Shown here in pieces: positions 9,253 to 19,438 of a stretch of DNA of 64,000 nucleotides. The position numbers and the translations under genes were made by a program. Under the pieces are notes generated by a model that was given only the letters and a program-made list of their open reading frames with translations, had not been told where the DNA came from and made no database searches. Positions within the stretch are counted from its first letter, which is position 1. The number at the start of each line of letters is the position of its first letter. The DNA is taken from NCBI GenBank assembly GCA_943914555.1, contig CALUCM010000004.1:1-64000 (forward strand). Direction: 5' to 3'. Source of the DNA: an uncultured Francisella sp. (GTDB lineage: Bacteria > Pseudomonadota > Gammaproteobacteria > Burkholderiales > Neisseriaceae).

Positions 9253-9930
9253 TTATTTCTCTTTCTTTGCTAAATAATTTTTTAGGCCTTGTTCTCGTAA
9301 AAGACAACTAGGACAGCGCTTGCACCCTCCTTGTTTTCCCTCATAGCAAGTATGGCTGTATTTTTTTACAAACTCCATATAGCCAAGTTGATCAGATAAC
9401 TCCCAAACAGTTGCTTTATCTAAATACATCAGCGGCGTTTGGATGGTAAACACTTGATCCATCGCTAAATTAATACTGGCATTGATACTGCGAATAAACC
9501 CTTCACGACAATCAGGATAACCACTATAATCTGCCTGGCTAACACCAATAATGATATTAGCAATATTCATCTGATAAGCATAGATGGCAGTATATAAAAT
9601 AAAAAGTGCATTTCTGCCAGGAACAAAAGTATTGGGATAGCTTGCACCTTGAGATTGATTAATTTTTATCTCTTGGTTCATCAATGCGTTCTCAGTTAGC
9701 CCAGATAATTCTTCTAAAGCGATAATACGGTGGTGTTTAACTCCCAATCTCTGACAAATATCAAGAGAGCACTGCAGCTCTATCTCATGGCGTTGACCAT
9801 AACGAAAGCTTAGAGCATGTACTTGCTCCAATCCATAACGTGCAATTGCCTGCACCAGACAAGTAGTAGAATCTTGCCCTCCTGAAAAAATAACAACGAC
9901 AGATTGCTGATCTAAAGTTTTATTGCTCAT
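9253..9930 (-). CDS. queC: 7-cyano-7-deazaguanine (preQ0) synthase QueC
   Basis: QueC uses ATP and ammonia to turn 7-carboxy-7-deazaguanine into preQ0, a queuosine precursor. The PP-loop FSGGQDSTTC lies near the N-terminus. The C-terminal zinc site has four cysteines in CYEGKQGGCKRCPSC. The frame is open further upstream to 9975, but the ATG at 9930 gives the standard N-terminus (225 residues) and only an 11-bp overlap with phoR, so it is preferred. It is the last gene of the thiL-pgpA-phoB-phoR-queC run, an unusual neighbour for a phosphate two-component system. Confidence 0.95.
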   Translation of the reverse strand: MSNKTLDQQSVVVIFSGGQDSTTCLVQAIARYGLEQVHALSFRYGQRHEIELQCSLDICQRLGVKHHRIIALEELSGLTENALMNQEIKINQSQGASYPNTFVPGRNALFILYTAIYAYQMNIANIIIGVSQADYSGYPDCREGFIRSINASINLAMDQVFTIQTPLMYLDKATVWELSDQLGYMEFVKKYSHTCYEGKQGGCKRCPSCLLREQGLKNYLAKKEK

Positions 9931-11143
9931 AAGCTGGTAAATAAAATTTAAAAAGACTCCCCTGACCTGGCTCACTCTCTATTAAAAGTTGAGAGCCATG
10001 TTTCTTCAAAGCATGACTAACAATAGCTAAGCCCAAACCTGAACCTCCATGTGAAGTACGCTGACGTGCTGAATCAACCATATAAAATCGTTCAGTTAAA
10101 TGGTTTAAATGCTCTTTACCAATCCCTACCCCATTATCTTGAATGGCAAATAAGGCAAATGTTTTAGCACCTTGTTCCACTTTCTGCCAGCGAATCTCTA
10201 TCTCACTAAGTTTGGGATTATGCTCTATTGCATTGTAAATTAAGTTGGAAACACATTCATTTAAAAGTTTGGGATATCCCTGCACCACTAACTCATCGTC
10301 CAAGTACAAGCGAATAATATGTTTTTTTCCTTTTCTAATTTGTAATTCATCATAGATAGAATAGATGATATCTGGCATGTCAACCACTTCTAAAGTTTCA
10401 GAATATAGATTATCTTCAATTCTCGCCAAAGTTAACAGTTGCTCCACCATGCTAAGCAAACGATTAACCTGTTTTTGCATACTTTTATAAGGTTTTAAAT
10501 CAGTCTTATCATGCTTGACAGCTTTTTTCTGATTCTCTAGGATCTCGATGTAACCTTGCAGTACTGTCAAAGGAACGCGTAATTCGTGGCTAATATTTGC
10601 AAAAAGACGTTTTCTGGTATTTTCATACAAAACTCTTTCAGAAATATCAGTAAAGTAAATAAGTGAAAAATGCTTGACTGATAACGGATGGATGACGTAT
10701 TCAAGGTGAAGTTCAGGGCTCAGCTCAAGCAAACCTTGTCTCTGCTTAGGATCAATAAGAGCTTGCTTTAAAATTTCTTGACTAATTAAAGGAAAAATAG
10801 TTAGAGAATTCTTGCTGCCTTTCAAATTGAAATAGTTCTTGATCTTTTTATTGCGCCAGATTACCTTCCCTTGCTCATCAGTAAAACAGACAGCAACTGG
10901 TAATTCTTTGATTGCTAACATCATTTTTTTTAATATACGAATGTAATTAGGCTCTAATACTAACCAGTGATAAATAAAACTATGCGTCATGCTTATGATA
11001 AAAAAAGCAACAAAAAAACTAAGTGCCAGACTATATGTAAAATAATAAAGTATCAGCATTAAAAAAATCAGTATAATGCTCAACTTAAGTATAAGTTCAG
11101 TTTTTGACCAGTCACTTGTTAGCTTAAAGTGTCTTTTTTCCAT
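9920..11143 (-). CDS. phoR: PhoR-type phosphate sensor histidine kinase
   Basis: This 407-residue kinase has two N-terminal membrane helices, then a PAS-like segment (VAVCFTDEQGKVIWRN), the HisKA box FANISHELRVPLT with the phospho-accepting His, the N box NLIYNAIEHNP, and the ATP-lid motifs DNGVGIG and GGSGLGLAIV. This architecture and the phoB gene one base upstream fit PhoR, which reports phosphate supply from the Pst transporter. No pst or phoU genes lie nearby, so the phosphate signal is inferred from family and pairing. Confidence 0.85.
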   Translation of the reverse strand: MEKRHFKLTSDWSKTELILKLSIILIFLMLILYYFTYSLALSFFVAFFIISMTHSFIYHWLVLEPNYIRILKKMMLAIKELPVAVCFTDEQGKVIWRNKKIKNYFNLKGSKNSLTIFPLISQEILKQALIDPKQRQGLLELSPELHLEYVIHPLSVKHFSLIYFTDISERVLYENTRKRLFANISHELRVPLTVLQGYIEILENQKKAVKHDKTDLKPYKSMQKQVNRLLSMVEQLLTLARIEDNLYSETLEVVDMPDIIYSIYDELQIRKGKKHIIRLYLDDELVVQGYPKLLNECVSNLIYNAIEHNPKLSEIEIRWQKVEQGAKTFALFAIQDNGVGIGKEHLNHLTERFYMVDSARQRTSHGGSGLGLAIVSHALKKHGSQLLIESEPGQGSLFKFYLPAYEQ

Positions 11144-11144
11144 A

Positions 11145-11924
11145 TTATCTTGAAATGTTCGAAAATCGATAACCCTTTCCTCTGATTGTCTGCAATAACT
11201 GATCGTGCCCTGTCTGAGCCAAAATCTTTTTTAAACGCCCCACGCTGACATCTACAGTGCGCGGAGCTACAAAGGTATGTACCCCCCAAACACCATCTAA
11301 CAGCTCTTCTCGGGTAAAAACTTGATCAGGATAAGTCATAAAAAATAAGAGCAGCTTAAATTCAATACGCCTAATCTGGATCATCTTATGGTCTATTAGT
11401 ACCCGGTGAGCCACCGGATCTATAGTAATACCGCCATACTTTACTAGACTATTTTTTATATTATTTTTTGACTCAATACCACTGCGACGCAAATGAGCTT
11501 GAATGCGCGCCAATAGTTCTCTTAAAACCACCGGTTTAGTTAAGTAGTCATCTGCACCAGCATCTAGCCCTGTAATCCGATCATCAACTTCAACTTTAGC
11601 ACTCAATATAATCACTGGAACATTTTTCCGACGAGGATTTTTTTTGATTTCATGTAATAAATCGATACCATTAAGCACTTGATTAACTGGCTTACCATCG
11701 CCTATCGGTATCATCCAATCTAAGATAATAAGATTAATACGTTTTTCTGAATTAATAAGAACTTCTGCTTCTAAATAATTACTTGCTTTTAATACACGGT
11801 ATTTTCGACTATTCAAATATACCGCAATCATATCACGAATATTTTTTTCATCTTCTATAATTAAAATACTTTCAACCAACTGCACTTTATCCTGATGATC
11901 TATTTTATTTCGTTTATTAGCCAT
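11145..11924 (-). CDS. phoB: PhoB-type response regulator with an enlarged receiver loop
   Basis: The product has 259 residues: a 17-residue extra N-terminus, a receiver domain (IIEDE acidic pocket, phospho-acceptor Asp in LIILDWMIP, switch Ser in ILSAK, Lys in DDYLTKP), and a C-terminal OmpR/PhoB winged helix (RRIEFKLLLFFM, RTVDVSVGRLKK). Compared with usual PhoB there are about ten extra residues, GDGKPVNQVL, directly after the Asp-containing strand, where PhoB normally has a short PGMSG turn. The start overlaps the pgpA 3' end by 25 bp. Role: activation of phosphate-starvation genes with PhoR. Confidence 0.85.
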   Translation of the reverse strand: MANKRNKIDHQDKVQLVESILIIEDEKNIRDMIAVYLNSRKYRVLKASNYLEAEVLINSEKRINLIILDWMIPIGDGKPVNQVLNGIDLLHEIKKNPRRKNVPVIILSAKVEVDDRITGLDAGADDYLTKPVVLRELLARIQAHLRRSGIESKNNIKNSLVKYGGITIDPVAHRVLIDHKMIQIRRIEFKLLLFFMTYPDQVFTREELLDGVWGVHTFVAPRTVDVSVGRLKKILAQTGHDQLLQTIRGKGYRFSNISR

Positions 11925-12451
11925 ATTAGTCCTATTGTATATAAAGCAGCGATAATATCATCAATCATAATGCCTAAACCTCCGCCCAAATTTGCATCAA
12001 TCTGGCGTATTGGAAAAGGTTTTCTAATATCAAAGAACCGAAACAAAATAAAAGAAAGACACCACCAATACCAAGTTGCAACAGGTAGCAAAGACAAAAT
12101 AAGCCACATAGCTGCAATTTCATCTATCACAATACCTGAATAATCTTCCACACCCAAGATTCGGCTGGTTCTATTTGAACTCCATAACCCCAATAGAAAA
12201 GTGAATAAACTAAGTAGTAAGAGGAACCCATGCTGACCCAAATTTAATTGGTTTAATATAGCAGCAATGACTAAAGCCGCAAAACTGCCAATTGTTCCTG
12301 GCATAATGTGGGATAAACCAATACCGCAACCAAAGGCTAATAATGCAGCAGGCTGCCTGATTAGCCAAGAAAAACGAATCGGAAAATTAATCGACCGCGG
12401 TATTTTCTTCAAAATGATCAAAACCCTTGTGTGAATACCACAGTGGCTCAT
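11900..12451 (-). CDS. pgpA: Phosphatidylglycerophosphatase A
   Basis: PgpA removes phosphate from phosphatidylglycerophosphate at the inner membrane to give phosphatidylglycerol. Hydrophobic segments and the conserved motifs SHIMPGTIGS, DEIAAMW, FRFFDIRKPFP and GGLGIMIDDIIA identify it. The ATG at 12451 overlaps thiL by 65 bp; a TTG start about 13 codons later would give the more usual N-terminus and a smaller overlap. The thiL-pgpA pair is a common proteobacterial arrangement. Confidence 0.9.
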   Translation of the reverse strand: MSHCGIHTRVLIILKKIPRSINFPIRFSWLIRQPAALLAFGCGIGLSHIMPGTIGSFAALVIAAILNQLNLGQHGFLLLLSLFTFLLGLWSSNRTSRILGVEDYSGIVIDEIAAMWLILSLLPVATWYWWCLSFILFRFFDIRKPFPIRQIDANLGGGLGIMIDDIIAALYTIGLIWLINEIK

Positions 12452-13355
12452 TTGCTTTCATAACATGTAAGCCACTGTTAGCACATATTTCACCAATGTG
12501 GCTAAGCTGTACTCCCTCTTCCTTAGCCAGATTTAAAAGAGCCGTTCTATTTTTCTTATCGGCAGTAAATAAGATCTCATAATCATCTCCTCCACTTAGT
12601 ATCCATTCATTATAGTACGAATATTCTTCAAGTTTACCAAGAGAAGCGATAGCATCTACATTGATTTTAGCGCCTTTATGGGAAGAACTAAGAATATGGT
12701 TAAGATCTTGTAATAAACCATCTGAAAGATCTTGTGCCGCATGAATAAAAGGCTTTGCCCTGGACATAAAAGAAAGATAAATAGGCGGGTACCGGCGATG
12801 TTGCTCACATATTGTGAATATCTCTTTTTTTAAAATTACCTTATGCCAATGATGGTACAGTGCAGCAGCTGCAAGCCCCAAACGACCAGTATGCCAAATA
12901 TCATCCCCTTCATACGCGTTGTCTCGTTGTAAACCCCTGCCTTCTGTTTCACCAATAATGGTAATATTAATAATCAAAGAAGACCCCTTGCATGTATCGC
13001 CACCAATCAATTGAACATGATAACAATCTAATAAAGCAAAAAAAGTAGCAAAAAACTCATCCAACCAAGATTTTTTTAAGGAAGGTGCTGCTAAAGATAA
13101 TAGTATCCAGCGTGCTTTCGCCCCCATGGCAGCTATATCAGAAAAATTAGTAGCTAAACTTCGGTAAGCAACAGTCTGTGCATTATCCCACGAAAAAAAA
13201 TGTTCATTCTCAAGTAACATATCCGAACTAATGTGCCAACAGCGGTTTTGATCAATGCGAATACTAGCCGCATCATCTCCAATCCCTAATAATAAACTGT
13301 CATCAGGATGACATCTGGCACGCAAATAGTGATCAATGAATTCAAATTCTCTCAT
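12387..13355 (-). CDS. thiL: Thiamine-monophosphate kinase
   Basis: ThiL phosphorylates thiamine monophosphate to the active cofactor thiamine diphosphate. The 322-residue product begins MREFEFIDHYL and carries GIGDDAASI and TNFSDIAAMGA in the metal- and ATP-binding half, then GRLGLAAAAL, QDLSDGLLQDL and the C-terminal GGDDYEILFT. It is first in the minus-strand run. nusB and ribH, common upstream partners, are absent; prfC lies divergently 73 bp away. Confidence 0.95.
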   Translation of the reverse strand: MREFEFIDHYLRARCHPDDSLLLGIGDDAASIRIDQNRCWHISSDMLLENEHFFSWDNAQTVAYRSLATNFSDIAAMGAKARWILLSLAAPSLKKSWLDEFFATFFALLDCYHVQLIGGDTCKGSSLIINITIIGETEGRGLQRDNAYEGDDIWHTGRLGLAAAALYHHWHKVILKKEIFTICEQHRRYPPIYLSFMSRAKPFIHAAQDLSDGLLQDLNHILSSSHKGAKINVDAIASLGKLEEYSYYNEWILSGGDDYEILFTADKKNRTALLNLAKEEGVQLSHIGEICANSGLHVMKANEPLWYSHKGFDHFEENTAVD

Positions 13356-13385
13356 TAGCTAAGTATTTTATTTTGACTGAGGCTT

Positions 13386-13391
13386 ATTATA
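13386..13391 (-). promoter_or_regulatory. -10 element for the thiL operon
   Basis: A perfect minus-strand TATAAT lies about 30 bp before the thiL start in the 73-bp thiL/prfC divergent gap. No good -35 was found at 16-18 bp. Confidence 0.4.
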
Positions 13392-13428
13392 CAATTACGT
13401 ATTTTAGCTCTATTTTAGCCTATTTTTT

Positions 13429-15018
13429 ATGACCTTAGAATCAGCCATCAATAAAAGGCGAACCTTCGCCATTATCTCTCACCCTGACGCTGGTAAAACA
13501 ACCTTAACAGAAAAATTATTACTTTTTTCAGGGGCAATTCAAAAGGCAGGAACAGTCAAAGGTAAGAAATCTGGCAAATTTGCTACTTCTGATTGGATGG
13601 AAATAGAAAAACAACGTGGCATCTCAGTGGTATCTAGTGTCATGCAATTTAGCTATCGTGATCATGTGATTAATTTACTTGACACACCAGGTCACCAAGA
13701 TTTTTCAGAAGATACTTATCGCGTATTAACCGCAGTTAATAGCGCATTGATGGTGATTGATGGCGCCAAGGGTGTAGAAAGCCAAACAATTAAACTTTTG
13801 GAAGTATGTCGCTTACGCGCTACTCCAGTCATCGCTTTTATGAATAAATTTGACCGGGAAGCGAAAGATCCTTTATCACTATTGGATGAAATAGAAAATA
13901 TTTTAAATATCCGCTGTGCTGTTGTGACTTGGCCAATCGGTTCTGGTAAAAATTTTAAGGGGGTATACCACCTATTAACTAATGAAATTCGCCTTTTTAA
14001 AGCTGGGGAGGACCATATACATCAAACAAAACAACAAATAGTGACCAACTTAGATGATCCTTTACTAGATAAGCTTTTTCCCATTGAAGCACAGCAACTC
14101 AGGAGCGACATAGAGTTGATACGCTCTGCTTCTCATTCTTTTGTCTTAGAAGACTTTTTACAAGGCACATTAGCCCCAGTTTTTTTTGGTTCCGCAATTA
14201 ATAATTTTGGAGTACGTGAACTACTGGATGCCTTAATTGATTGGGCTCCACCGCCTCAACCAGAACACGCATTAGAGCGCGAAGTGCATCCTACAGAAAA
14301 TCAATTTTCAGGATTCGTGTTTAAAATACAAGCAAATATGGATCCTAAGCATCGTGATCGTATGGCTTTTCTAAAAATCTGCTCCGGGGCACTTTCACGT
14401 GATATGAAAATCAAACATCTGCGGCTAAAACGAGATATTTCTGCTTCTTCGGTGGTTTCTTTCATGTCTGAAGATAGGATTTTAATTGAGCAAGCTTACG
14501 CAGGCGATATCATTGGGATTCCCAATCACGGTAATATTCAAATAGGAGATAGTTTTAGTGAAAAAGAAGAATTGACCTTCACGGGTATTCCCTACTTTGC
14601 ACCAGAATTATTTAAAAAAATAGTAATCAAAAATCCTCTAAAAACCAAACAACTGCACAAGGGATTACAGCAATTAAGTGAAGAAGGAGCTATTCAAGTT
14701 TTTCGACCTTTATCAGGAGTAGAAATTATTTTAGGTGCGGTGGGACAGTTACAATTTGAAGTGGCAATTTCTCGCTTGCAAGAAGAATACGGGGTTGATG
14801 CCTTCTTTGAGTCTTGCGAAATTTACTCTGCACGCTGGGTAGATGCTGATAAAAAAAGTGATTTAGATCAATTTATTAAAGCTGTGTCTACTCAGCTAAG
14901 CTATGATGCAGCACAGAAACTTGCTTATCTTGCGCCTAATCGAGTCAATCTTGATTTAATACAGGAACGTTGGCCAAACATCCATTTTTACACTACTCGT
15001 GAACATGCTATTTCTTAA
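13429..15018 (+). CDS. prfC: Peptide chain release factor 3
   Basis: RF3 is the translational GTPase that ejects RF1 or RF2 from the ribosome after termination. GTPase motifs are complete: P-loop [24 protein letters not shown], and [10 protein letters not shown]. The 529 residues match the usual length of about 529. The gene has no Shine-Dalgarno sequence before its ATG; the leader is T-rich. It is transcribed alone and its last 11 bp overlap the convergent DUF2062 gene. Confidence 0.97.
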   Translation: MTLESAINKRRTFAIISHPDAGKTTLTEKLLLFSGAIQKAGTVKGKKSGKFATSDWMEIEKQRGISVVSSVMQFSYRDHVINLLDTPGHQDFSEDTYRVLTAVNSALMVIDGAKGVESQTIKLLEVCRLRATPVIAFMNKFDREAKDPLSLLDEIENILNIRCAVVTWPIGSGKNFKGVYHLLTNEIRLFKAGEDHIHQTKQQIVTNLDDPLLDKLFPIEAQQLRSDIELIRSASHSFVLEDFLQGTLAPVFFGSAINNFGVRELLDALIDWAPPPQPEHALEREVHPTENQFSGFVFKIQANMDPKHRDRMAFLKICSGALSRDMKIKHLRLKRDISASSVVSFMSEDRILIEQAYAGDIIGIPNHGNIQIGDSFSEKEELTFTGIPYFAPELFKKIVIKNPLKTKQLHKGLQQLSEEGAIQVFRPLSGVEIILGAVGQLQFEVAISRLQEEYGVDAFFESCEIYSARWVDADKKSDLDQFIKAVSTQLSYDAAQKLAYLAPNRVNLDLIQERWPNIHFYTTREHAIS

Positions 15019-15562
15019 AATGTTTTTTTCTTCGATGTTGCTTCTCTTGATTAATATAGCATTTAAAAGCATAAGAAGCGATCCAATAACCAGGAATGGC
15101 CAAACAAAGCCCTAAAATAGGCACCCCTAGTAAAAGATAAGTAGCGCTATGGTGTAACCAATCAACAAACTGCGAAAAATTCCAAGAAGATAGTTGCGTT
15201 AAACTGAGCGCCTGGGTCTGTTTTGTTGGTCCTAAAATAGTTTTCCCAATCAAATAAGCCAAGTAATATAACGGGGCATAAGTGAAAGGATTACTGTATA
15301 GCGTGGTGATTATAGCGATGGGTAAGTGAGCACGCAGAAGATAAGCCACCAATAGGGCTGAAATCATCTGGGTCGGTCCTGGCATCAATCCACAAAATAA
15401 TCCGATTGCAACTGCTAGCGACACATTTTTACGTCGTAAGTGCCAGTAATCGTGGTGATCAAAGTAAGATTCTAAAAAGCTAAGACGCCCTTTAAACAGT
15501 TGTTTTTTTGAAGGTAATCTATGCTTAATAGTACCAATATATGACCTTATTCGCTCTAACAT
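15008..15562 (-). CDS. DUF2062 membrane protein
   Basis: This 184-residue protein contains the DUF2062 pattern: a short cytoplasmic N-terminus, then [19 protein letters not shown], a second membrane segment, and [16 protein letters not shown], followed by a C-terminal helix and a basic tail. Two to three membrane helices are likely. The family's function is not established. It is the last gene of the znuC-to-dcd run, 15 bp after dcd, and overlaps prfC tail-to-tail by 11 bp. Confidence 0.8.
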   Translation of the reverse strand: MLERIRSYIGTIKHRLPSKKQLFKGRLSFLESYFDHHDYWHLRRKNVSLAVAIGLFCGLMPGPTQMISALLVAYLLRAHLPIAIITTLYSNPFTYAPLYYLAYLIGKTILGPTKQTQALSLTQLSSWNFSQFVDWLHHSATYLLLGVPILGLCLAIPGYWIASYAFKCYINQEKQHRRKKHFKK

Positions 15563-15577
15563 GATTCTTTATTCTAT

Positions 15578-16144
15578 CTAGATTTTTGGTAGAGTGACTC
15601 CCGTTTGTTGCATATATTTGCCGTTACGGTCTTTGTATGACACCTCACAATCTTCATCACTTTCAAAGAAAATTACTTGTGCAACTCCTTCTCCTGCATA
15701 AATCTTCGCTGGCAATGGTGTGGTATTAGAAAATTCTAAAGTCACATAACCCTCCCACTCTGGTTCAAAGGGAGTGACATTCACAATAATTCCACAACGA
15801 GCATAGGTAGATTTCCCCAAACAAACAGTAAGAATTTTGCGCGGAATGCGAAAGTACTCGACAGTACGTGCTAAAGCAAAAGAATTAGGAGGGATAATGC
15901 AATGATCTGCTTTAATCTGTACAAAATTCAATGGATCAAAGGCCTTAGGATCAACCATGGTATTATTGATATTGGTAAAAATCTTAAATTCTTCAGCACA
16001 GCGAATATCATATCCATAGCTTGATGTGCCATAGGAAATTATCTTTTTACCATCAATCTCTTTCACTTGGCTCTCAACAAAGGGATCAATCATACCCATT
16101 TCCTTACTCATACGCTTAATCCAACGATCTGATTTAATACTCAT
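15578..16144 (-). CDS. dcd: dCTP deaminase
   Basis: Dcd converts dCTP to dUTP for thymidylate synthesis. The 188 residues begin [15 protein letters not shown] and carry the trimeric dUTPase-like fold motifs [10 protein letters not shown], the catalytic region [22 protein letters not shown] with the key Glu, and a C-terminal region ending [11 protein letters not shown], typical of this enzyme. It overlaps the end of rdgC by 11 bp. Confidence 0.96.
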   Translation of the reverse strand: MSIKSDRWIKRMSKEMGMIDPFVESQVKEIDGKKIISYGTSSYGYDIRCAEEFKIFTNINNTMVDPKAFDPLNFVQIKADHCIIPPNSFALARTVEYFRIPRKILTVCLGKSTYARCGIIVNVTPFEPEWEGYVTLEFSNTTPLPAKIYAGEGVAQVIFFESDEDCEVSYKDRNGKYMQQTGVTLPKI

Positions 16145-17033
16145 CTCTTTTCAATCCTCCTGCAGCCTTTATTAATATCTCATATAATGAGGTCAAATCT
16201 TGAGCAAATAACCATTGGAATGTAAGTGCGTCATTTGGGTCTATCTCTATCGCCTGCTGCTTTTCCACATATTGAATACTTTTCAAACTAAAATCTTCAC
16301 ATAAAATAAAACGTAATTTATCTTGCCAAATGAGCGCTAATTGACTGACAAAATGGTCCTTTTTAAGTATTCCAACTACTTCTTTACTTTGGATATCTTG
16401 ATTTACAAAACGGCTCACACTCTTAATATTTGCAATATTTTTTAATTCGCAGTAATTACCTATAACCAAATCACTAGGTAAGCTACCATCATCCAGTAGC
16501 CACTGACTCATTAAATCAGTAGCAGCCTTGTCGCATGATATTAAAGCTGCTTCAAAACTGCCTAAGGCTTGACGTAGATATGACAATAATTCTTCTCGTT
16601 TATTCGCTTGAGCTTGATTAACTAGTAAAAACCCCTTATCACTGATATAAATCGCCTCAATAGTGGAAGTCTGGCTAAAAGCCCGAGGTAATAATTCATC
16701 TAATACTCTTTGTTTTAAAGCTTTTTTATCTTTAATAGAAAGTTGCCGATGCTCTTTTTCTTCTATTTCTTTAATTTTACGCTCAGACTCTTGTCTGAGT
16801 ACAGAAGCTGGTAACAATCTTTTTTCTTTGCGCAATTGTATTTTCCAACTATTCTGAGCTGTGATAACCATTTGATCACTAAAATCATAAGGTGGAGCAA
16901 AGCCCTGCTCTGCTATGCTAAGATCAAGTAACAAGGGGATAGCATGTTTTTGCAGGCTGGTTTCCCAGATATTAATACTTGGCACTAAAGAAGGATTAAT
17001 ATGAAATAAACTTAACTGACTAAATGCCTTCAT
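16134..17033 (-). CDS. rdgC: Recombination-associated protein RdgC
   Basis: RdgC is a ring-forming DNA-binding protein that limits RecA-driven recombination and, in Neisseria, affects pilin variation. The 299-residue length is typical. Visible family features are the FSQLSLFHI start, [11 protein letters not shown] in the first third, and the [20 protein letters not shown] segment. It overlaps znuA by 4 bp (ATGA-type), suggesting translational coupling. Its place between zinc import and dcd looks incidental. Confidence 0.93.
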   Translation of the reverse strand: MKAFSQLSLFHINPSLVPSINIWETSLQKHAIPLLLDLSIAEQGFAPPYDFSDQMVITAQNSWKIQLRKEKRLLPASVLRQESERKIKEIEEKEHRQLSIKDKKALKQRVLDELLPRAFSQTSTIEAIYISDKGFLLVNQAQANKREELLSYLRQALGSFEAALISCDKAATDLMSQWLLDDGSLPSDLVIGNYCELKNIANIKSVSRFVNQDIQSKEVVGILKKDHFVSQLALIWQDKLRFILCEDFSLKSIQYVEKQQAIEIDPNDALTFQWLFAQDLTSLYEILIKAAGGLKRDEY

Positions 17034-17908
17034 TTTGCTCTTAATCCTTGGACAATTAAACGTATATTATGGCGCATAAGTTGAAGATAATCAGCAGCAT
17101 CACCTGATGTTGCGCTTAAACTATCAGAATATAATCCCCCTATCACACAAGTATTTGTTGATTTAGCTACTTGCCTACTTAAACGGATATTTGAATCCAT
17201 TTCAGAAAAGATGCAGCGTGTTTTTTTTACGTGAATTTCATTTATCGCGCTAACAATTGCCTTGGCAGAAATATCGGCATGATGATGTTTTGGCTCCAAA
17301 CTCAAATACTCCAGACCATAACGATTAGCCAAATAATGAAAACCTCCATGTGTTGTTACTAATAAAGAGTGCACCGGTAGCTGCGAAAATGTTTTCGTAG
17401 AAAATCTGGCAAATTCAATCAATTGCTTGGCATATTGACGATATCTATGCAAATAAAAAGAACAATGTAGTTGATCATGCAAACACAATGCCTTAGTAAT
17501 GCTTGCCACTGCGCGATTACTTAAACCAATGTCATGCCAAGTATGAGGGTCAATATGACCATTTTTAAATGATAATAGTTGAGAGCGAGGATAACTGTTT
17601 TCTAAAAGAATTAATTTCTTAGGATATTTTCTCATCGCTCTTGTTAATGCCGGGATTTCTAGCCCCAAGCCCTGCCCAATGATCAAATCTGCAGTGTGTA
17701 GGCTCATTAAGTCGTGGGCAGTAGGTTCATAGTCATGGGCATTTCTATCAAAGGGGACAAGTGAAGTGACCTTAACTTGCTCTCCCCCAATTTGCTTGAC
17801 CCAATCAGCAATGATACTAAAACTAGCCACAACTTGTAGCGGTTTTGCTACTGAGCATTGGAGTAAAAATAAGCTTAAGACAAGCCCGATACAAATGCGT
17901 TTTATCAT
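17030..17908 (-). CDS. znuA: Zinc ABC transporter substrate-binding protein
   Basis: This cluster A-I metal-binding protein has 292 residues. The signal peptide starts MIKRICIGLVLSLFLLQ; a Cys follows, but the surrounding sequence is not a good lipobox. Ligand histidines lie in NAHDYEPT, DPHTWHD and TTHGGFHY, with a short HHH patch at about residue 207 where ZnuA usually has a His-rich loop. Genes for the permease and ATPase lie directly upstream in the operon. Zinc is the likeliest cargo; manganese is possible in this family. Confidence 0.88.
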   Translation of the reverse strand: MIKRICIGLVLSLFLLQCSVAKPLQVVASFSIIADWVKQIGGEQVKVTSLVPFDRNAHDYEPTAHDLMSLHTADLIIGQGLGLEIPALTRAMRKYPKKLILLENSYPRSQLLSFKNGHIDPHTWHDIGLSNRAVASITKALCLHDQLHCSFYLHRYRQYAKQLIEFARFSTKTFSQLPVHSLLVTTHGGFHYLANRYGLEYLSLEPKHHHADISAKAIVSAINEIHVKKTRCIFSEMDSNIRLSRQVAKSTNTCVIGGLYSDSLSATSGDAADYLQLMRHNIRLIVQGLRAK

Positions 17909-17919
17909 AATTTGCTTCT

Positions 17920-18768
17920 TTATCGTTGAATAAAATAAGATCTAAGGCTTCCTTTAATAAATAAAGAAAGAAGATAGAGTATACCGCCACATAAGATAAT
18001 GGTCGCACCTGCAGCGAAATCAAAATAAAAAGAACATAAAAGGCCGATTACCCCACTTATCAAAGAAAAAATAAACGCTCCTATTAAAAGGATAGAAATA
18101 CGATGAAACCATAGTTGAGCAGTGATAGCAGGTATAATCATTAACCCGACCGATAATAAAGTTCCAAAAGTCTGAAAACCTGAAACCAAATTAAGCACAA
18201 CCAAAAACTGAAATATCAATACAAAAAGTAAAGGATGACTTTTTAAACCACGCAAAAAAGTTGGTTCAACGGTATCTATATAAAGTGGTCGAAAAATAAT
18301 CATCAAAGTAACTAAACTGAACGAGCAGGCGCAAGCAATCCACAATAAATTTTGATGCGAGATTTGAAACAATGAACCAAATAAAAAGCTCATTAAATCA
18401 GTACTAGAACCAAACTTATTAACCAAAATCACCCCAAGAGCTAAAGAACTAAGATAAAAACCAGCAAAGCTTGCATCTTCCTTTAACTCATTTTTATCAC
18501 TGGCCAAGCTACTACCCAATAAACTAAGATAACCAGTAACTAATCCACCAACACTCATTACAATTGGGTTAAGGCCGCTTAACATAAAGCCAATCGCCAC
18601 ACCTGGTAAAATAGCATGACTTAAAGCATCCCCCATTAAGCTCATACGGCGCATGATTAAAAAAACCCCAAGGGGCGCAATAGCCAAACTTTGGTAGAAA
18701 ATTGCGAGTAAGGCAAAACGCATAAATTCATATTCAACAAAGGGGCGGCACAGATAATGATAAAACAT
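17920..18768 (-). CDS. znuB: Zinc ABC transporter permease
   Basis: This is an ABC-3 family membrane permease of 282 residues with about eight hydrophobic helices. The conserved coupling segment MGDALSHAILPGVAIGF is present near residue 45. The start at 18768 leaves 4 bp after the znuC stop; an ATG at 18798 lies within znuC and is less likely. It would form the channel of the zinc importer with ZnuC and ZnuA. Confidence 0.92.
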   Translation of the reverse strand: MFYHYLCRPFVEYEFMRFALLAIFYQSLAIAPLGVFLIMRRMSLMGDALSHAILPGVAIGFMLSGLNPIVMSVGGLVTGYLSLLGSSLASDKNELKEDASFAGFYLSSLALGVILVNKFGSSTDLMSFLFGSLFQISHQNLLWIACACSFSLVTLMIIFRPLYIDTVEPTFLRGLKSHPLLFVLIFQFLVVLNLVSGFQTFGTLLSVGLMIIPAITAQLWFHRISILLIGAFIFSLISGVIGLLCSFYFDFAAGATIILCGGILYLLSLFIKGSLRSYFIQR

Positions 18769-18772
18769 GCTT

Positions 18773-19438
18773 TCATTTTCCCTGAGTAATGAAAGCATTA
18801 GAAACCTTATGACTTACTTTATCTAACTGCACAACCTGTGAAAAATGTTGTGCCACTATATCATTATTGTGTAATACGGCAATCACTGTTTTGCCTTCCT
18901 TGCGTAAACGGGCAAATAATGACAGAAAACACTGTGTACTACCCTCATCAACAGCATTGAATGGTTCATCCAAAAGCAAGAAATCAGCCTTTTGTACTAA
19001 AGCTCGTGCTAAACGTGAGCGCTGTAGTTGACCGCGAGAAAGCCGATCAATCGATTGTTTGGCCAAATCTTGCAAACCAACCACATGCAGTGCATCTTGC
19101 ACCTGTTGCACTTGTGAAGAATTGATCGTTTTATAAAAAGAAATTTCATACCAAAGACCAAAACAAACGAATTCAAATACAGTTAGCATAGCTGATGCAT
19201 GAAATTGTGGCTCTTGTGCAAGATAGGCCATAGCAGGGGGCGGTACATCAACCCATTGTATCCGACCGCTTAGTGGTCTAATTAAACGATAAATGGTTTT
19301 TAGTAAAGTAGATTTGCCGCTGCCGTTTCTTCCACAAATAGCCCATTGCTCACCTTGTTTAAAACATAGATCAATATTTTTAAGCACCAAATGTTTGCGA
19401 TAGGCAACGTTCACTGCTTGCAAAATAATTTGCCCCAT
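18773..19438 (-). CDS. znuC: Zinc ABC transporter ATP-binding protein
   Basis: The 221-residue ATPase has Walker A GRNGSGKSTLL, signature LSRGQLQRSRLARAL, Walker B ADFLLLDEPFNAVD and the H-loop AVLHNND. It is short compared with E. coli ZnuC (about 250), which carries a longer C-terminus. First gene of znuC-znuB-znuA-rdgC-dcd-DUF2062. No convincing Zur box or promoter could be picked out in the 213-bp gap to sixA. Confidence 0.92.
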   Translation of the reverse strand: MGQIILQAVNVAYRKHLVLKNIDLCFKQGEQWAICGRNGSGKSTLLKTIYRLIRPLSGRIQWVDVPPPAMAYLAQEPQFHASAMLTVFEFVCFGLWYEISFYKTINSSQVQQVQDALHVVGLQDLAKQSIDRLSRGQLQRSRLARALVQKADFLLLDEPFNAVDEGSTQCFLSLFARLRKEGKTVIAVLHNNDIVAQHFSQVVQLDKVSHKVSNAFITQGK

